A DNA stretch of 64,000 nt from DATKIY01 sp963726755 (GCA_963726755.1 CAVSDB010000003.1:806001-870000), one strand, 5' to 3'; shown: positions 9,798 to 18,429, counted from the stretch's first letter. A program made the numbers and translations. Notes: a model not told the origin generated them from the sequence alone.

Positions 9798-10442
9798 ATG
9801 ACGAAAGCTTCTTTGAGTCCAGTCAGGTGGATGGGTTGGCTGTTCGTCATCGGCTCGGCTTGCTTCGCAGTCGGCGTACCGCTCAGTCAGGTGCAGAGTC
9901 TGTCGCCCTCGGTGGCGGCGGCGACGTTCTTCGTCGGCTCGATCTTCTTCACTTCGGCATCGAGCGTGCAACTGCGTCTGGCGTGGACCGGGAAGTTCTT
10001 CAACTTCTCAGACGGCAACTGGTCGAGTTCACTCATCCAGTGGTTCGGAACAATCTTCTTCAACGTGACAACGCTGGCGTCGCTCATCGACGTTCGAGGG
10101 GAACACGCGGTCAGTAACCAGGTGATCTGGCGTCCGGATGCGTTCGGTTCGGTGTTGTTCCTCGTCTCGTCAGCCATCGCGCTGCTTCCGGCCGTTCGAT
10201 TGGCACGTCACGAGCACGTCCGAGACAGGTCATGGGCGATCGCGGTGTTGAACATGGTGGGTTCAATCTTCTTCGGTATCTCCGCGATCGGTGCGTATGT
10301 CATTCCTGACACCGACGAGTTGCTGAACTCTGCGTGGTCCAACGGTGGAACCTTTTTCGGAGCCCTGTGCTTCCTCGTCGGGGCATGGTTGGTAATCCCC
10401 CGATCGACCAAGGTCGAACGGCAGCCCGCCGCATCGGCCTAG
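9798..10442 (+). CDS. Multi-pass membrane protein, possibly YrhK-like
   Basis: I choose ATG 9798 (MTKASLSPVRW) because the longer reading begins with a non-membrane, Arg/Cys-rich stretch. The 214-residue product has about six hydrophobic segments, starting at GWLFVIGSACFAVG. Paired segments contain FFVGSIFFTSAS and NMVGSIFFGISA, which looks like an internal duplication. This pattern resembles YrhK-domain membrane proteins, but I assign that only tentatively. No catalytic residues are evident. It is divergent from the GH114 gene and sits directly upstream of the disrupted synthetase gene. Confidence 0.6.
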   Translation: MTKASLSPVRWMGWLFVIGSACFAVGVPLSQVQSLSPSVAAATFFVGSIFFTSASSVQLRLAWTGKFFNFSDGNWSSSLIQWFGTIFFNVTTLASLIDVRGEHAVSNQVIWRPDAFGSVLFLVSSAIALLPAVRLARHEHVRDRSWAIAVLNMVGSIFFGISAIGAYVIPDTDELLNSAWSNGGTFFGALCFLVGAWLVIPRSTKVERQPAASA

Positions 10443-10449
10443 TACGACG

Positions 10450-12002
10450 ATGACCGCTGACACCCTGATCACCGTTCTCGACCGGGGACGTCCTGCTGAC
10501 GGGTCTGCATTGTTCGTGACGACACCTCGTGGCGGCGCGCTGACGTACGACCAGTTCGACATTGCTGTCGCTCGATTCATCAGCGGACTACGGGCCAGTA
10601 GGTGTTGGTAAAGGTGACCGGGTCGCCGTTCAGGTGGACAAGTCCGTGTCGGCCGTTGGGTTGCACGTCGCACTGTTGCGCGTTGGCGCTGTGCAGTTGC
10701 CGCTCAATCCCGCGTATACCGATGCTGAAGTGTCAGCGCTGCTGTCGGACGCTGAGCCTTTGCTCTTCGTGCACTCCACACGACGTGAAGCCACCTGCTG
10801 GCCCATGGCTGGCTCTCACACTTGACGTCGATGGAAGCGGGACTCTTCTTGAAGAGGTCGCCAACGAACCTGAGTCGAACCCGGAGCCTGTGGCGAGTCG
10901 GATCAGATGATCCGGCGGCGATGGTCTATACGTCCGGCACAACTGGACGTCCAAAAGCAGCGGTTCTCAGTCACGGGAACCTGGCGCACAACGCAACAAC
11001 GTTGGTCGATGCTTGGGGTTTCACGTCGTCCGATCACCTGTTGCATGTACTGCCCGCTCTTCCATACGCATGGACTCTTCGTCGCGCTCCACTGCGTGCT
11101 TGCAAGTGGATCGTCGATGACACTTCTCGATGCGTTCGATGTCGACGTGGTTCTCGATGAGCTGCCACGTACGACGGTGCTGATGGGAGTGCCCACGCAC
11201 TACTCGCGATTGTTAGAGCGCAAGGAGTTTGCGCCGCCACTTGTCAATAAGGTGCGGCTGTTCACGTCCGGCTCTGCTCCGATGCCGTTGGCGCTGCATG
11301 AACGCTTCCGCGATCGAGTCGGCAGTGTCGTCCTTGAGCGCTACGGCATGACGGAGACGTCGATGCTGACGTCGAATCCACTTGTAGGTGAGCGCAAGCC
11401 AGGGACTGTTGGAACACCATTGCCTGGGGTGCGAGTCAGAGTTGTCGACGACGAAGACACGAAGGTGGCCGACGGGACCGTTGGTCACGTGCAAGTCGCC
11501 GGACCCAATGTTTTCAACGGCTACTGGCGCCGACCTGAACTTCAGGAGACCGAGTTCACAGTTGACGGTTGGTTCCGCACCGGGGATCTCGGGCGATTCG
11601 ACGCTGATGGATATCTGGAGTTAGTTGGGACGTTCGAAGGACCTGATCATCACTGGGGGTATGAACGTGTATCCGGTGGAGGTCGAGTCGGTACTCGATT
11701 CTCTCGATGGGGTTCATGAGTCGGCGGTCATTGGATTGCCCGACGACGACTTCGGCGAAGCGGTCACCGGCGTTGTGGTGGCGTCCCCCGGTCAGGTGCT
11801 GGACGTCGAAGCGTTGCGAACCGCCTGCCGGGATCGGCTGGCCGGCTTCAAGGTGCCGAAGCAGATCGTGATCGTCGCTGACCTACCGCGAAATGCGATG
11901 GGCAAAGTCGAGAAGGCAAAACTTCGCGCGAGCTTACGTCGACCGAGTCACCAAGCGGTAGATCATCGGCTCGACCAGCCAGCCCAGGGTCAGAAGCAGT
12001 AG
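10450..12002 (+). pseudogene. Malonyl-CoA synthetase (MatB)-like acyl-CoA ligase with five frameshifts
   Basis: The pieces spread over all three frames assemble into one ANL-superfamily ligase: an N-terminal part from ATG 10450, GVGKGDRVAVQVDKS from about 10597, the P-loop YTSGTTGRPKAA near 10935, PLFHTHGLFVALHC near 11055, YGMTETSMLTSNP near 11341, GWFRTGDLGR near 11570, DLIITGGMNVYP near 11637 and the C-terminal GKVEKAKLR. The FHTHGLFVALH and GMTETSML segments are closest to malonyl/methylmalonyl-CoA synthetases. Frame changes occur near 10597, 10790, 10905, 11055 and 11645, every one consistent with a single extra base. It is either a decayed gene or an artefact of insertion errors; the conserved motifs argue for the latter. 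The extreme C-terminus overlaps the opposing gene. Confidence 0.75.
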
Positions 12003-12551
12003 CGCGAGTAGACCGATGCTCGGAAAGGCAACTCCGACGACGAGCGCAGCGACGAACAAGACTGACGTCGTAGAGAGTTCCGCTGAGACTCCTGTCGTTG
12101 GGGTCATCCCCGGGGCGCCTGATTGTCTCGTCGTGTCGGATGACCAACACGATGCCGGTCAGCACCAAGCTGCTCGCGGTCATCGTCCCGATGTAGAGCG
12201 CAGTGGTCACTCGGTCGTTCGGATACTCCGACGCGAGCGCTGTCGGCAGATGGCAAGAATGCGATCGTGAATGCCCAGGCGAGGGTAAGGACGCGTAACG
12301 CGGGCGAGTAGGCGGCGACCTGCTCGAAGATTCGATGGTGCGCGACCCAAAGAACGGCGATGACGACGAAAGCTAATGACGAACGCCAGCAACTGGTCAC
12401 TGTTCTCGCGAAGGAAGGCGGCGGTATCTGGTGCTTTGTCAGTGGTGGAGGTCGCGAGTTCGACCAGGGGGACGATGAGGAGTGTCATCGCAATCGCAGC
12501 GACCGCGTCGGTGAAGAAGGCCAACCGGTCTAGCCCTTGTTGCGTCTGCAT
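11934..12551 (-). CDS. TMEM175/DUF1211-like membrane protein, frameshifted
   Basis: Start ATG 12551 lies 8 nt after a TAGGGT -10-like box (plus-strand ACCCTA at 12560-12565), so the gene is probably leaderless. The first helix carries RLAFFTDAVAAIAMTLL, matching the pore-helix signature of bacterial TMEM175-family potassium channels, where FSD is usual and FTD is seen here. The frame then shifts near 12390 to give FVVIAVLWVAHHRIFEQ, and again near 12235 to give ALYIGTMTASSLVLTGI, ending with GWLVEPMIYRLVTRST at 11934. Both shifts correspond to one extra base. Reconstructed length is about 205 residues, normal for the family. Ion selectivity is not demonstrated. Confidence 0.65.
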
Positions 12552-12562
12552 GATCGCCGACC

Positions 12563-14230
12563 CTAGCCGTCTAGAACGGCGGAGGATCGTCGTCGGGGGT
12601 GGGGTCGACAGCCGGTGAGCCTTGAGCTGCGGACGAGCCCCCCGACGTTGCCAGCCCCTGCGTCGCGGTCGGGACACCAGCGGCGAACGGGGCACCAATC
12701 GCAGTGATGGCCGGGAGTGGTCTCCCATGTGGCGTCAAGGTGCCAGCGATCAACCGCCGCCTTAACATCGGCCCGCGCGGCGTCGATCAATCCCGGACTC
12801 TCTGCGTCCCACGCGTAGACCACACACCCGTCCGGTGTGAGCACCTCGACCTCGACTGTCGACTCCTTCGCGCCGAGGGATTGCATGACACCGGAGTCCA
12901 GCATTGACAAGAGGAAGGGAACTTGTAGATGTCTGCGGTACATGTCGTCAGCGCCCTGAGCCGGTATGGCCGCGGCGGTCTTGAACTCGCGAATAACGAT
13001 TCGTTCACCGATGCGAAAGACCAGGTCGGGTTTGGTGACGGTAATGACATCGGCGGACTCGTCATACCCTCGGATCGATTCCTCTACGCCGAGCCATTCC
13101 ACGCCGTCTGCTGACAGGGGGCACGTTGCGACGTGATGTCTAAGGAACGGATACGCGACGTCGTACTCGGCTTCGGTCATCAGCCCGGCGACCAGACCAA
13201 GTCCTTGGCCGGGCTCGGGTAGATCTTCGTTCGTACAACCAATCCCTCTGGTGTGAGCCTCTTCGAGCCACTTGTGCACGAGAATCCCTCGGGCTTGCGC
13301 GTCTGATGACTCGTCCGATCGCGGCAAGTGAAGTTCGGTGGAGAGCAACCACTGACCAGGGCACGTGCGATAGCGATCCAAACCAGACGGGGACACTGAC
13401 CTCGTCGCGTAACCCAGCTCAACTTGGCCAAGAACGTCGGTCGTCGCGATCAGACCCTCGCATGTACCCGCGACCTTGCAGCTCGGGCAGTCGTAGCCAG
13501 CGTCAGGGATATCGAAGTCACCGAGTTCGGCTGCGATGTTCTTTGCGTTCGCTTCAAAGCGTTCGATCGCGACGCTGGGCAGGTCGTCGAAGAGCACAGC
13601 GACACTGCCGTCAGCTGCACCCACTTCGATGACGCGGATCCGCGTTGGGTCGACGCCCCCTCGTGCGCCCGCTGCGATTCGGGCCGCTGTTTCGGCCCAC
13701 AGCATGTCTTTCTCGGTCGGTAAATGATGGGCTGAGCCGATTCGATAACGACGGATTTCGCGTACACCAGACTGCGTCCCGTACATCGGAGCCCACACCC
13801 AGAGCAGGCGCGGCGGACGTCCGATGAATGGGTCCGAGCCGATCAGCGTCAACTCTCCGATTTCATGCACGACTTCGTAGTGGGCGTCGAGCAGGTTCTC
13901 CACCGCCGTTTCGACGTAAGGCCGCAGCAGACGATGAGTGCCTCGGGTGTCGAGCTGCTGTCGTATCCACGCTGGCAAAGTTGCAGGTTGGTCGGCGACG
14001 TTGTCCTGCAACGCGACCTGTACTAACTGATCGATGATGCCCAGTACGAAAGTGTCGCCAGAACCGTAGCGTCGCTGCCACGCACTCGACCGAACGTCTG
14101 GTCGAATCTTTAGGGCCAGGTAGCGCGGACAACTTTGATGTGAAGCGACGTCGGATGCCGAGACTTTGAGGTTGTCGAGGTTGCCCTGCAGATTCAGGGC
14201 CTTGACGCCGGGCTGTCCGTGCGGGTCCAC
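12563..14230 (-). CDS. Tandem Fe-S PD-(D/E)XK nuclease-like protein
   Basis: The 555-residue product contains two related halves. Each half has one cysteine near its start (C34 in QSCPRYLAL, C290 in RTCPGQWLL) and three near its end with identical CxxC-x5-C spacing (C248/C251/C257 and C510/C513/C519), the pattern of Cas4/AddB-type Fe-S nucleases. The second half has a plausible active site: H319, D402 in KPDLVF, E415 and K417 in IREFKTAA. The first half lacks the equivalent E-x-K (REIRRYRIG) and may be structural. The GTG start at 14230 is the best available but has no strong ribosome site. The last 30 residues look out of frame; an adjacent frame gives a DPTPDDDPPPF tail, so one extra base may also be present here. 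No helicase or Cas genes are adjacent. Confidence 0.65.
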   Translation of the reverse strand: MDPHGQPGVKALNLQGNLDNLKVSASDVASHQSCPRYLALKIRPDVRSSAWQRRYGSGDTFVLGIIDQLVQVALQDNVADQPATLPAWIRQQLDTRGTHRLLRPYVETAVENLLDAHYEVVHEIGELTLIGSDPFIGRPPRLLWVWAPMYGTQSGVREIRRYRIGSAHHLPTEKDMLWAETAARIAAGARGGVDPTRIRVIEVGAADGSVAVLFDDLPSVAIERFEANAKNIAAELGDFDIPDAGYDCPSCKVAGTCEGLIATTDVLGQVELGYATRSVSPSGLDRYRTCPGQWLLSTELHLPRSDESSDAQARGILVHKWLEEAHTRGIGCTNEDLPEPGQGLGLVAGLMTEAEYDVAYPFLRHHVATCPLSADGVEWLGVEESIRGYDESADVITVTKPDLVFRIGERIVIREFKTAAAIPAQGADDMYRRHLQVPFLLSMLDSGVMQSLGAKESTVEVEVLTPDGCVVYAWDAESPGLIDAARADVKAAVDRWHLDATWETTPGHHCDWCPVRRWCPDRDAGAGNVGGLVRSSRLTGCRPHPRRRSSAVLDG

Positions 14231-14332
14231 GGTCTGAGGCTAGGGGCTGCAGATGCGGGGCGACCACTGCGGTAAGGCGGCATGGCCATGTGAGATTTTG
14301 GTCGTCTCGATAGTCAGCTAGAGGAGATCCCG

Positions 14333-14968
14333 ATGTCGAACCTTCGTGTGCACAACTTGGTCATGTCGTTAGACGGTTACGCAACCGGTGAAGGACAAAG
14401 CCTCGACTCCGCGTTCGGTCATGCGCATGACGAGTTTCTGTACTGGTTCGACAAGTCGGGACTCTTTGCCGGAATGCATCCGTCCGCGAAGTTCGGTCCT
14501 GCGAAGGCATTGGCGTCGGCATGGGGAGAGGGCATCGGCGCCGAGATCATGGGACGCAACAAGTTCCGTCCGACCGAAGGTCCGTGGCCTGATGACGGAT
14601 GGCGCGGCTGGTGGGGCGAGGAACCGCCGTTCCACACGCCTTGCTTCGTGATGACCCACTTCCCCCGTGAGCCGATGCAGGTCGGGGAGACCACGTTCTA
14701 TTTCGTTGATGGTTCCCCCTCGGAGGTGCTCGCCCAGGCGCAAGAGGCGGCGCCGGGGCTCGATATTCGGCTCGGCGGCGGTCCAAGCACGGTCAACGAG
14801 TTCCTCGCCGAGGACCTAGTGGACTACCTGCACATCATGTTGATACCGATAGTGATCGGTCGCGGAGTCCGACTCTGGGACGGGCTTGAGGGGCTTCACG
14901 AGCGGTTCGACGTGGAATCGCTCACCGTCCAAAGCGGCGCCACCCACCTGTTCTGGACCCACAAGTAG
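14333..14968 (+). CDS. Dihydrofolate reductase family protein (RibD C-terminal type)
   Basis: The 211-residue protein begins NLVMSLDGYATG, the typical first strand of the RibD-C/DHFR-like fold, and has EIMGRNKFRP, HTPCFVMTH and DIRLGGGPSTVNEFL followed by MLIPIVIGRGVRLWD, all family landmarks for the NADPH-binding reductase domain. Members include pyrimidine-reductase-like and general reductase proteins; the true substrate is usually unknown. GAGGAG at about 14321 supports the ATG at 14333. The gene ends just before copy A of the dispersed repeat. Confidence 0.85.
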   Translation: MSNLRVHNLVMSLDGYATGEGQSLDSAFGHAHDEFLYWFDKSGLFAGMHPSAKFGPAKALASAWGEGIGAEIMGRNKFRPTEGPWPDDGWRGWWGEEPPFHTPCFVMTHFPREPMQVGETTFYFVDGSPSEVLAQAQEAAPGLDIRLGGGPSTVNEFLAEDLVDYLHIMLIPIVIGRGVRLWDGLEGLHERFDVESLTVQSGATHLFWTHK

Positions 14969-14980
14969 CCCCAACCATCT

Positions 14981-15042
14981 TCTAAGAACGACGCGTTCTC
15001 CCACACTGGTGCAACAAACTCCACGTTCATGGTGTGGAAAAC
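14981..15042 (+). repeat. Dispersed intergenic repeat, copy A (full length)
   Basis: This copy contains CTAAGAACGACGCGTTCT, which forms a perfect hairpin (AGAACG at 14985-14990 with CGTTCT at 14994-14999), then TGGTGCAACAAACTCC and a terminal TGTGGAAAA (15033-15041). It matches copies at 18492, 23964 and 60383 almost end to end. The terminal box differs by one base from the DnaA box complement TGTGGATAA found in the copies at 18492 and 23964. Confidence 0.85.
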
Positions 15043-15052
15043 CAGGTGATTC

Positions 15053-15102
15053 GGTGGAGCGGGTGACGAGAATCGAACTCGCACTATCAGCTTGGGAAGC
15101 TG
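15053..15102 (-). repeat. 3' half of tRNA-Gly, left copy of a 50-bp direct repeat
   Basis: These 50 bases are identical to 16661-16710 and cover the anticodon stem-loop through the CCA end of tRNA-Gly. The 5' half of the tRNA is absent, so this is a displaced fragment and not a functional gene. It looks like the attachment-site remnant left downstream of a tRNA after integration. Confidence 0.85.
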
Positions 15103-15267
15103 GGCGACGACTCTAATCTGGGAGCGGCGAAACGGAGAAGTCCCACCGCCACCTGGAATCCAGACTTGCGCGGCTGTCAGCTTCAACCCGCGCCACGATC
15201 AGGACCGCGCCCGCAGAGGCCGGTGAGCATCGGCCCCCTTCGATCCACCGAGGGTTGGCGCAGCGGG

Positions 15268-16377
15268 CTACCGACTCAAGGAGCCGTGGTGGTGTCTGGT
15301 ATCGATGCGCACGACCGATCCCGGGTTCTGGAACGTGAGGTCGAGCGTGCCGGCATAGAGCGTGCCGTGTCGGCCGGCCTCGATCGACACAGCGCCGGGC
15401 AGGTCGACCACGGGGCACACATGGCGACCCCTGATCACCGAGACACGACCGGCGAACAACTCGGTCACGTAGATCCTGCCGTCGCTCAACGCCAGGTTGG
15501 TGGCCCCGAGAAGACCGGTTGCGATCTTGGTGACGTGGCCGCTCCAGGGGTTGACCCGCCACACCGCACCGTTGGCCCCGAGCGAGTCGTCCTCGGCACC
15601 ACCTGGAAGCGTTGTCACATACACGGAGCCGTCACGACCGACTTCAACGTCGGTGGGAACCGGCTCGAAGCCGTAGGTGACGCCGAGAAGGCAGGATGTG
15701 TCGACCTCGGGCGGGAAGTTCGCATCGAGGAATGCCTGGGTGACCTTGATCGGCTGTGGCGGGAAGACTGCGGCTGTGGTGATCTGCCCGTCGCCCTTGA
15801 TGCGCAGCAGGTCATTTCCGCCGGCGTCTGCCAAAAGCCACGACCGTCCCCACGATGCCACCGAGTACGCGTGTGAGTCGATCTGCCCGTTGTACTTGGC
15901 GAGGTCGCCCAGCAGGTCACGCTGACAGGTGGTGGGGTGCGCGATCCCGTAGGTGTTGACCTGGTCCGGGTTGTTGGCAGTCTCGAAAGCGAGCGTGTCG
16001 GCGTGAACGTGATGACCGCCGCGGTATCGGATCTCCAAACTCGCAGCGGAGTTTTCGAACGTGTCCGGGTCAGAGGTCGTCGAGGTGTACGCCAGCGCGT
16101 TCCACGAGGTGGCCACCCCGGATGCTCCAACGACGTCGGGGACGACTGTGGTGAGGCTACCGTCGCGCTTGAGCAGGCTGACCTGGCCAGACCCACCGTC
16201 CGCAACGAGGATCCCGTGACGACTGACCTGCAGGTTGAACGGTGCGCCGACAGACGTGGTGAGAACCGTGACCTTGGCTGATGAGCCGGAATGGCTAGCG
16301 GCCATTGCAGATGCGGGGAATGAAGCTGCCACTAGGGCGGCGGATGTGACGAGAAGTGTTAGAACGTGTCGACGCAC
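15268..16377 (-). CDS. Secreted ScyD/ScyE-like beta-propeller protein
   Basis: The GTG at 16377 is chosen because AAGGAGG lies six bases upstream, in preference to a longer reading from 16410. The 369-residue product starts RRHVLTLLVTSAALVAASF, a signal peptide with an ASAMA-type cleavage site. It then shows repeated NHL-like blades such as GILVADGGSGQVSLL, SWLLADAGGNDLLRI, DGSVYVTTLPGG and GRIYVTELFAGRVS. This matches ScyD/ScyE-family six-bladed propellers, secreted proteins of unknown biochemical role in actinobacteria. It is the only gene between the two copies of the tRNA-Gly direct repeat and may be cargo of that element. Confidence 0.75.
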   Translation of the reverse strand: MRRHVLTLLVTSAALVAASFPASAMAASHSGSSAKVTVLTTSVGAPFNLQVSRHGILVADGGSGQVSLLKRDGSLTTVVPDVVGASGVATSWNALAYTSTTSDPDTFENSAASLEIRYRGGHHVHADTLAFETANNPDQVNTYGIAHPTTCQRDLLGDLAKYNGQIDSHAYSVASWGRSWLLADAGGNDLLRIKGDGQITTAAVFPPQPIKVTQAFLDANFPPEVDTSCLLGVTYGFEPVPTDVEVGRDGSVYVTTLPGGAEDDSLGANGAVWRVNPWSGHVTKIATGLLGATNLALSDGRIYVTELFAGRVSVIRGRHVCPVVDLPGAVSIEAGRHGTLYAGTLDLTFQNPGSVVRIDTRHHHGSLSR

Positions 16378-16662
16378 GATGAGCCTCCTTGAGGCTGGGT
16401 TCGCCCTCACTCAACCCTCTCGGAAAGTTGGTGTCAACGGTCGCAGACGGAGACCTGACGATGGTGCACCACTATCTCCGAGATGGGCGTTTTGTCAGAC
16501 ACTCAACGTGGCGAATCCGAACTCACAGCGATCCAGAGTTTCAAATTGACGAACTGGATCACGGGCGCCACACCTCGCGAATCACCGCAGTTACCAAACA
16601 CTTCGCTAGCGCAATGGCGCTGGGCATCGCCGTAACAGGCGGACGAGGTTGAGGGTGAAGGG

Positions 16663-16736
16663 TGGAGCGGGTGACGAGAATCGAACTCGCACTATCAGCT
16701 TGGGAAGCTGATGTTCTGCCATTGAACTACACCCGC
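16663..16736 (-). tRNA. tRNA-Gly (anticodon CCC)
   Basis: Read on the minus strand, the 74 bases fold as acceptor GCGGGTG/CACCCGC, D-stem GTTC/GAAC, anticodon stem TCAGC/GCTGA with loop TTCCCAA (anticodon CCC), T-stem GCGAG/CTCGT with loop TTCGATT, discriminator T and an encoded CCA. It would read GGG codons. Its 3' 48 bases are duplicated at 15055-15102. Confidence 0.95.
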
Positions 16737-16777
16737 GGCCGCGAACGATGAGTCCGCAGCGACGATGATAACCGCGC

Positions 16778-17083
16778 TCAGACCTTCGCTGCCGCGGAGT
16801 GTCCGGCGCCGGTCACGTCGACCGTGGTGAACGCGGCCATGCCCCTGCCGGTCTCCAGCGGTTGATCTTTCTGCAGCTTCGCGAGCGCCGGGTAGAGGTG
16901 CTGCTTCTGGAATTCGTGGTAGTCGGCCTCGCTCTCCCAGACGTCGATCATCCGTATCCCTCCCTCGATTGGGCCAACTACGTGGGCCACGCACTTCGCG
17001 AGCGCGGCTGGCGGGAGCAGTTCACCGAGTTGCTCTTGGCTCTCGAGGGTTAGGCCCGGCATGTCCTGGCAGAAGGCGTACAT
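16778..17083 (-). CDS. Antibiotic-biosynthesis-monooxygenase-like (ABM) domain protein
   Basis: A 101-residue dimeric alpha/beta-barrel-like protein is predicted. The segment GGIRMIDVWESEADYHEFQKQ resembles the central beta-strand and helix of ABM-superfamily proteins, split here as RMIDVWESEADY followed by HEFQKQHLYPAL. Such proteins range from small cofactor-free monooxygenases to stress-related dimers of unknown function. AAGGAG six bases before the ATG fixes the start. The gene is divergent from a TetR regulator 82 bases away, which probably controls it. Confidence 0.7.
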   Translation of the reverse strand: MYAFCQDMPGLTLESQEQLGELLPPAALAKCVAHVVGPIEGGIRMIDVWESEADYHEFQKQHLYPALAKLQKDQPLETGRGMAAFTTVDVTGAGHSAAAKV

Positions 17084-17135
17084 GTGGTGCTCCTTAGGTG
17101 AGCGGCGAATTATTTGGTAGACTTGCCTCTATTCA

Positions 17136-17149
17136 ATAGTGAACACTGT
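17136..17149. promoter_or_regulatory. Candidate TetR operator
   Basis: ATAGTGAACACTGT is a near-perfect inverted repeat (AGTG-AA-CACT core, one mismatched pair). It lies between the divergent ABM gene and the TetR gene, 17 bases before the preferred TetR start. Position and symmetry suggest an autoregulatory operator; the half-sites are short, so this is tentative. Confidence 0.4.
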
Positions 17150-17165
17150 ACGGAAATGGTGGATC

Positions 17166-17798
17166 ATGTCAAGACGTGGCTACGACTCCTCCCGGCGTAG
17201 GCAGGCGGCCGCCACCAGTCGCGCCTCGATGTTGGACGCCGCTCGGTCCCTGTTCGTCGACCAGGGCTACGCAGCAACGACCGTCGCCGACATTGCGGAC
17301 GCCGCGGGGGTCGCTCCGGCGACCGTTAACGCCGCGTTCGGGGGTAAGGCGGGCCTGCTGAAGCAGCTCGTTAACGTCGGAATCGTCGGAGACGACGCGG
17401 CCGTCCCCCTCGCCGAGCGTGACATTGTGGCGGCAATCGCAGCTGAACCCGATGCGTCGCGTCAATGCACGATGCTGGCCAGCCTGATCGCCGACGTCCA
17501 TGAGCGCCTAGGGCCGTTGCAGGACGTGTTGCTGCAGGCTGCCGGTACTGATCCGCAGGTACGAGCCCAGGTCGAACTCGACCAACGCGGTCGGCGAGAA
17601 GGAATGGCTGAATTCGTCAGCACAATAAACCCCTCGGTGCTGAAGCCCGACCTCACAGCTGAACATGCCTCCGATGCAGTGTGGGCCCTGACCGACCCTC
17701 GCTTGTATGTGGGACTCGTGCTCGAGCGCGGCTGGCGCAAGGATGACTATCAGCAGTGGTTAGGCGCCCAACTTGCATCGGCCTTGTTGGCCGACTGA
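17166..17798 (+). CDS. TetR family transcriptional regulator
   Basis: The N-terminal helix-turn-helix is clear: MLDAARSLFVDQGYAATT, then VADIADAAGVAPATVNAAF and GGKAGLLKQLV. The C-terminal half is the variable ligand-binding domain. I use ATG 17166 (MSRRGYDSSR) because the upstream reading from 17139 crosses the candidate operator. The protein is about 210 residues, normal for TetR regulators. Divergent placement relative to the ABM gene suggests it represses that gene and itself. The ligand is unknown. Confidence 0.85.
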   Translation: MSRRGYDSSRRRQAAATSRASMLDAARSLFVDQGYAATTVADIADAAGVAPATVNAAFGGKAGLLKQLVNVGIVGDDAAVPLAERDIVAAIAAEPDASRQCTMLASLIADVHERLGPLQDVLLQAAGTDPQVRAQVELDQRGRREGMAEFVSTINPSVLKPDLTAEHASDAVWALTDPRLYVGLVLERGWRKDDYQQWLGAQLASALLAD

Positions 17799-17812
17799 CC
17801 TCGCCCGGCTAG

Positions 17813-17824
17813 TAGTCTCCCCGC
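17813..17824 (+). promoter_or_regulatory. -10 box of a leaderless promoter for dcd
   Basis: TAGTCT at 17813-17818 ends six bases before the GTG at 17825, placing the transcript start at or beside the start codon. No Shine-Dalgarno sequence is present. Confidence 0.55.
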
Positions 17825-18412
17825 GTGCTCCTTTCAGACCGCGATATCAAGGCCGAGCTTGACGCTGGGCGCGTGCGCCTCGAACCGTACGACGAGGCGA
17901 TGGTCCAGCCGTCGAGCATCGACGTTCGGCTCGACCGGTTCTTTCGGGTCTTCGAGAACCACAGGTATCCGCACATCGATCCGTCGATTGAGCAGCCCGA
18001 ACTGACGCGGTTGGTAGAGCCGACTTCCGACGAACCGTTCATCTTGCACCCAGGCGAGTTCGCGCTGGCGTCGACGTACGAAGTGGTGACGCTGCCGGAC
18101 GACGTTGCCGGTCGTCTCGAGGGGAAGTCGTCGCTTGGACGACTTGGGCTGTTGACGCACTCGACCGCAGGGTTCATCGATCCGGGATTCAGTGGACACG
18201 TCACGTTGGAACTGAGCAACGTTGCGACATTACCGATCAAGCTGTGGCCCGGGATGAAGATTGGTCAGCTGTGTCTGATTCGACTCTCGTCCGCGGCTGA
18301 GCATCCGTACGGGTCGGAGAAGTACGGCTCGCGGTACCAGGGGCAGCGCGGTCCCACGCCGTCAAAGTCCTACCTGAACTTCCACCGCACGCCGATCGAC
18401 CCATCGTCCTGA
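17825..18412 (+). CDS. dcd: dCTP deaminase
   Basis: The enzyme deaminates dCTP on the route to dUMP/dTTP; some actinobacterial members are bifunctional and also cleave the resulting triphosphate. At 195 residues it has the standard length. Family landmarks are visible: LLSDRDIKAEL, VQPSSIDVRLD, GRLEGKSSLGRLGL (phosphate-binding loop), HSTAGFIDPGFSGHVTLE (catalytic Glu region) and the C-terminal lid YQGQRGPTPSK. GTG 17825 is the likely leaderless start. It is monocistronic, followed by copies B and C of the dispersed repeat. Confidence 0.95.
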   Translation: MLLSDRDIKAELDAGRVRLEPYDEAMVQPSSIDVRLDRFFRVFENHRYPHIDPSIEQPELTRLVEPTSDEPFILHPGEFALASTYEVVTLPDDVAGRLEGKSSLGRLGLLTHSTAGFIDPGFSGHVTLELSNVATLPIKLWPGMKIGQLCLIRLSSAAEHPYGSEKYGSRYQGQRGPTPSKSYLNFHRTPIDPSS

Positions 18413-18429
18413 CCCTGCCCCAACCCAAC

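Larger units (their letters stand above)
15053..16710. mobile_element. Putative 1.6-kb integrated element at tRNA-Gly
   Basis: A perfect 50-bp direct repeat (15053-15102 and 16661-16710, offset 1,608 bp) brackets this segment. The intact tRNA-Gly lies at the right end with its 5' half outside the repeat. The displaced 3' half lies farther downstream in tRNA orientation. This is the topology expected when DNA integrates at a tRNA 3' end. The interior carries one ScyD-like gene and no integrase, so it would be non-autonomous or a deletion remnant. The 165 bases at 15103-15267 and the 283 bases at 16378-16660 hold nothing else that I recognise. Confidence 0.55.

Noticed and set aside
15053..15102. 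Second functional tRNA-Gly
   Set aside because: The 5' acceptor strand, D-arm and part of the anticodon stem are missing; only the 3' half matches.
15103..16660. Prophage or integrase gene inside the tRNA-flanked insert
   Set aside because: Neither strand shows an integrase, excisionase or phage-like frame; the only gene is the ScyD-like protein.
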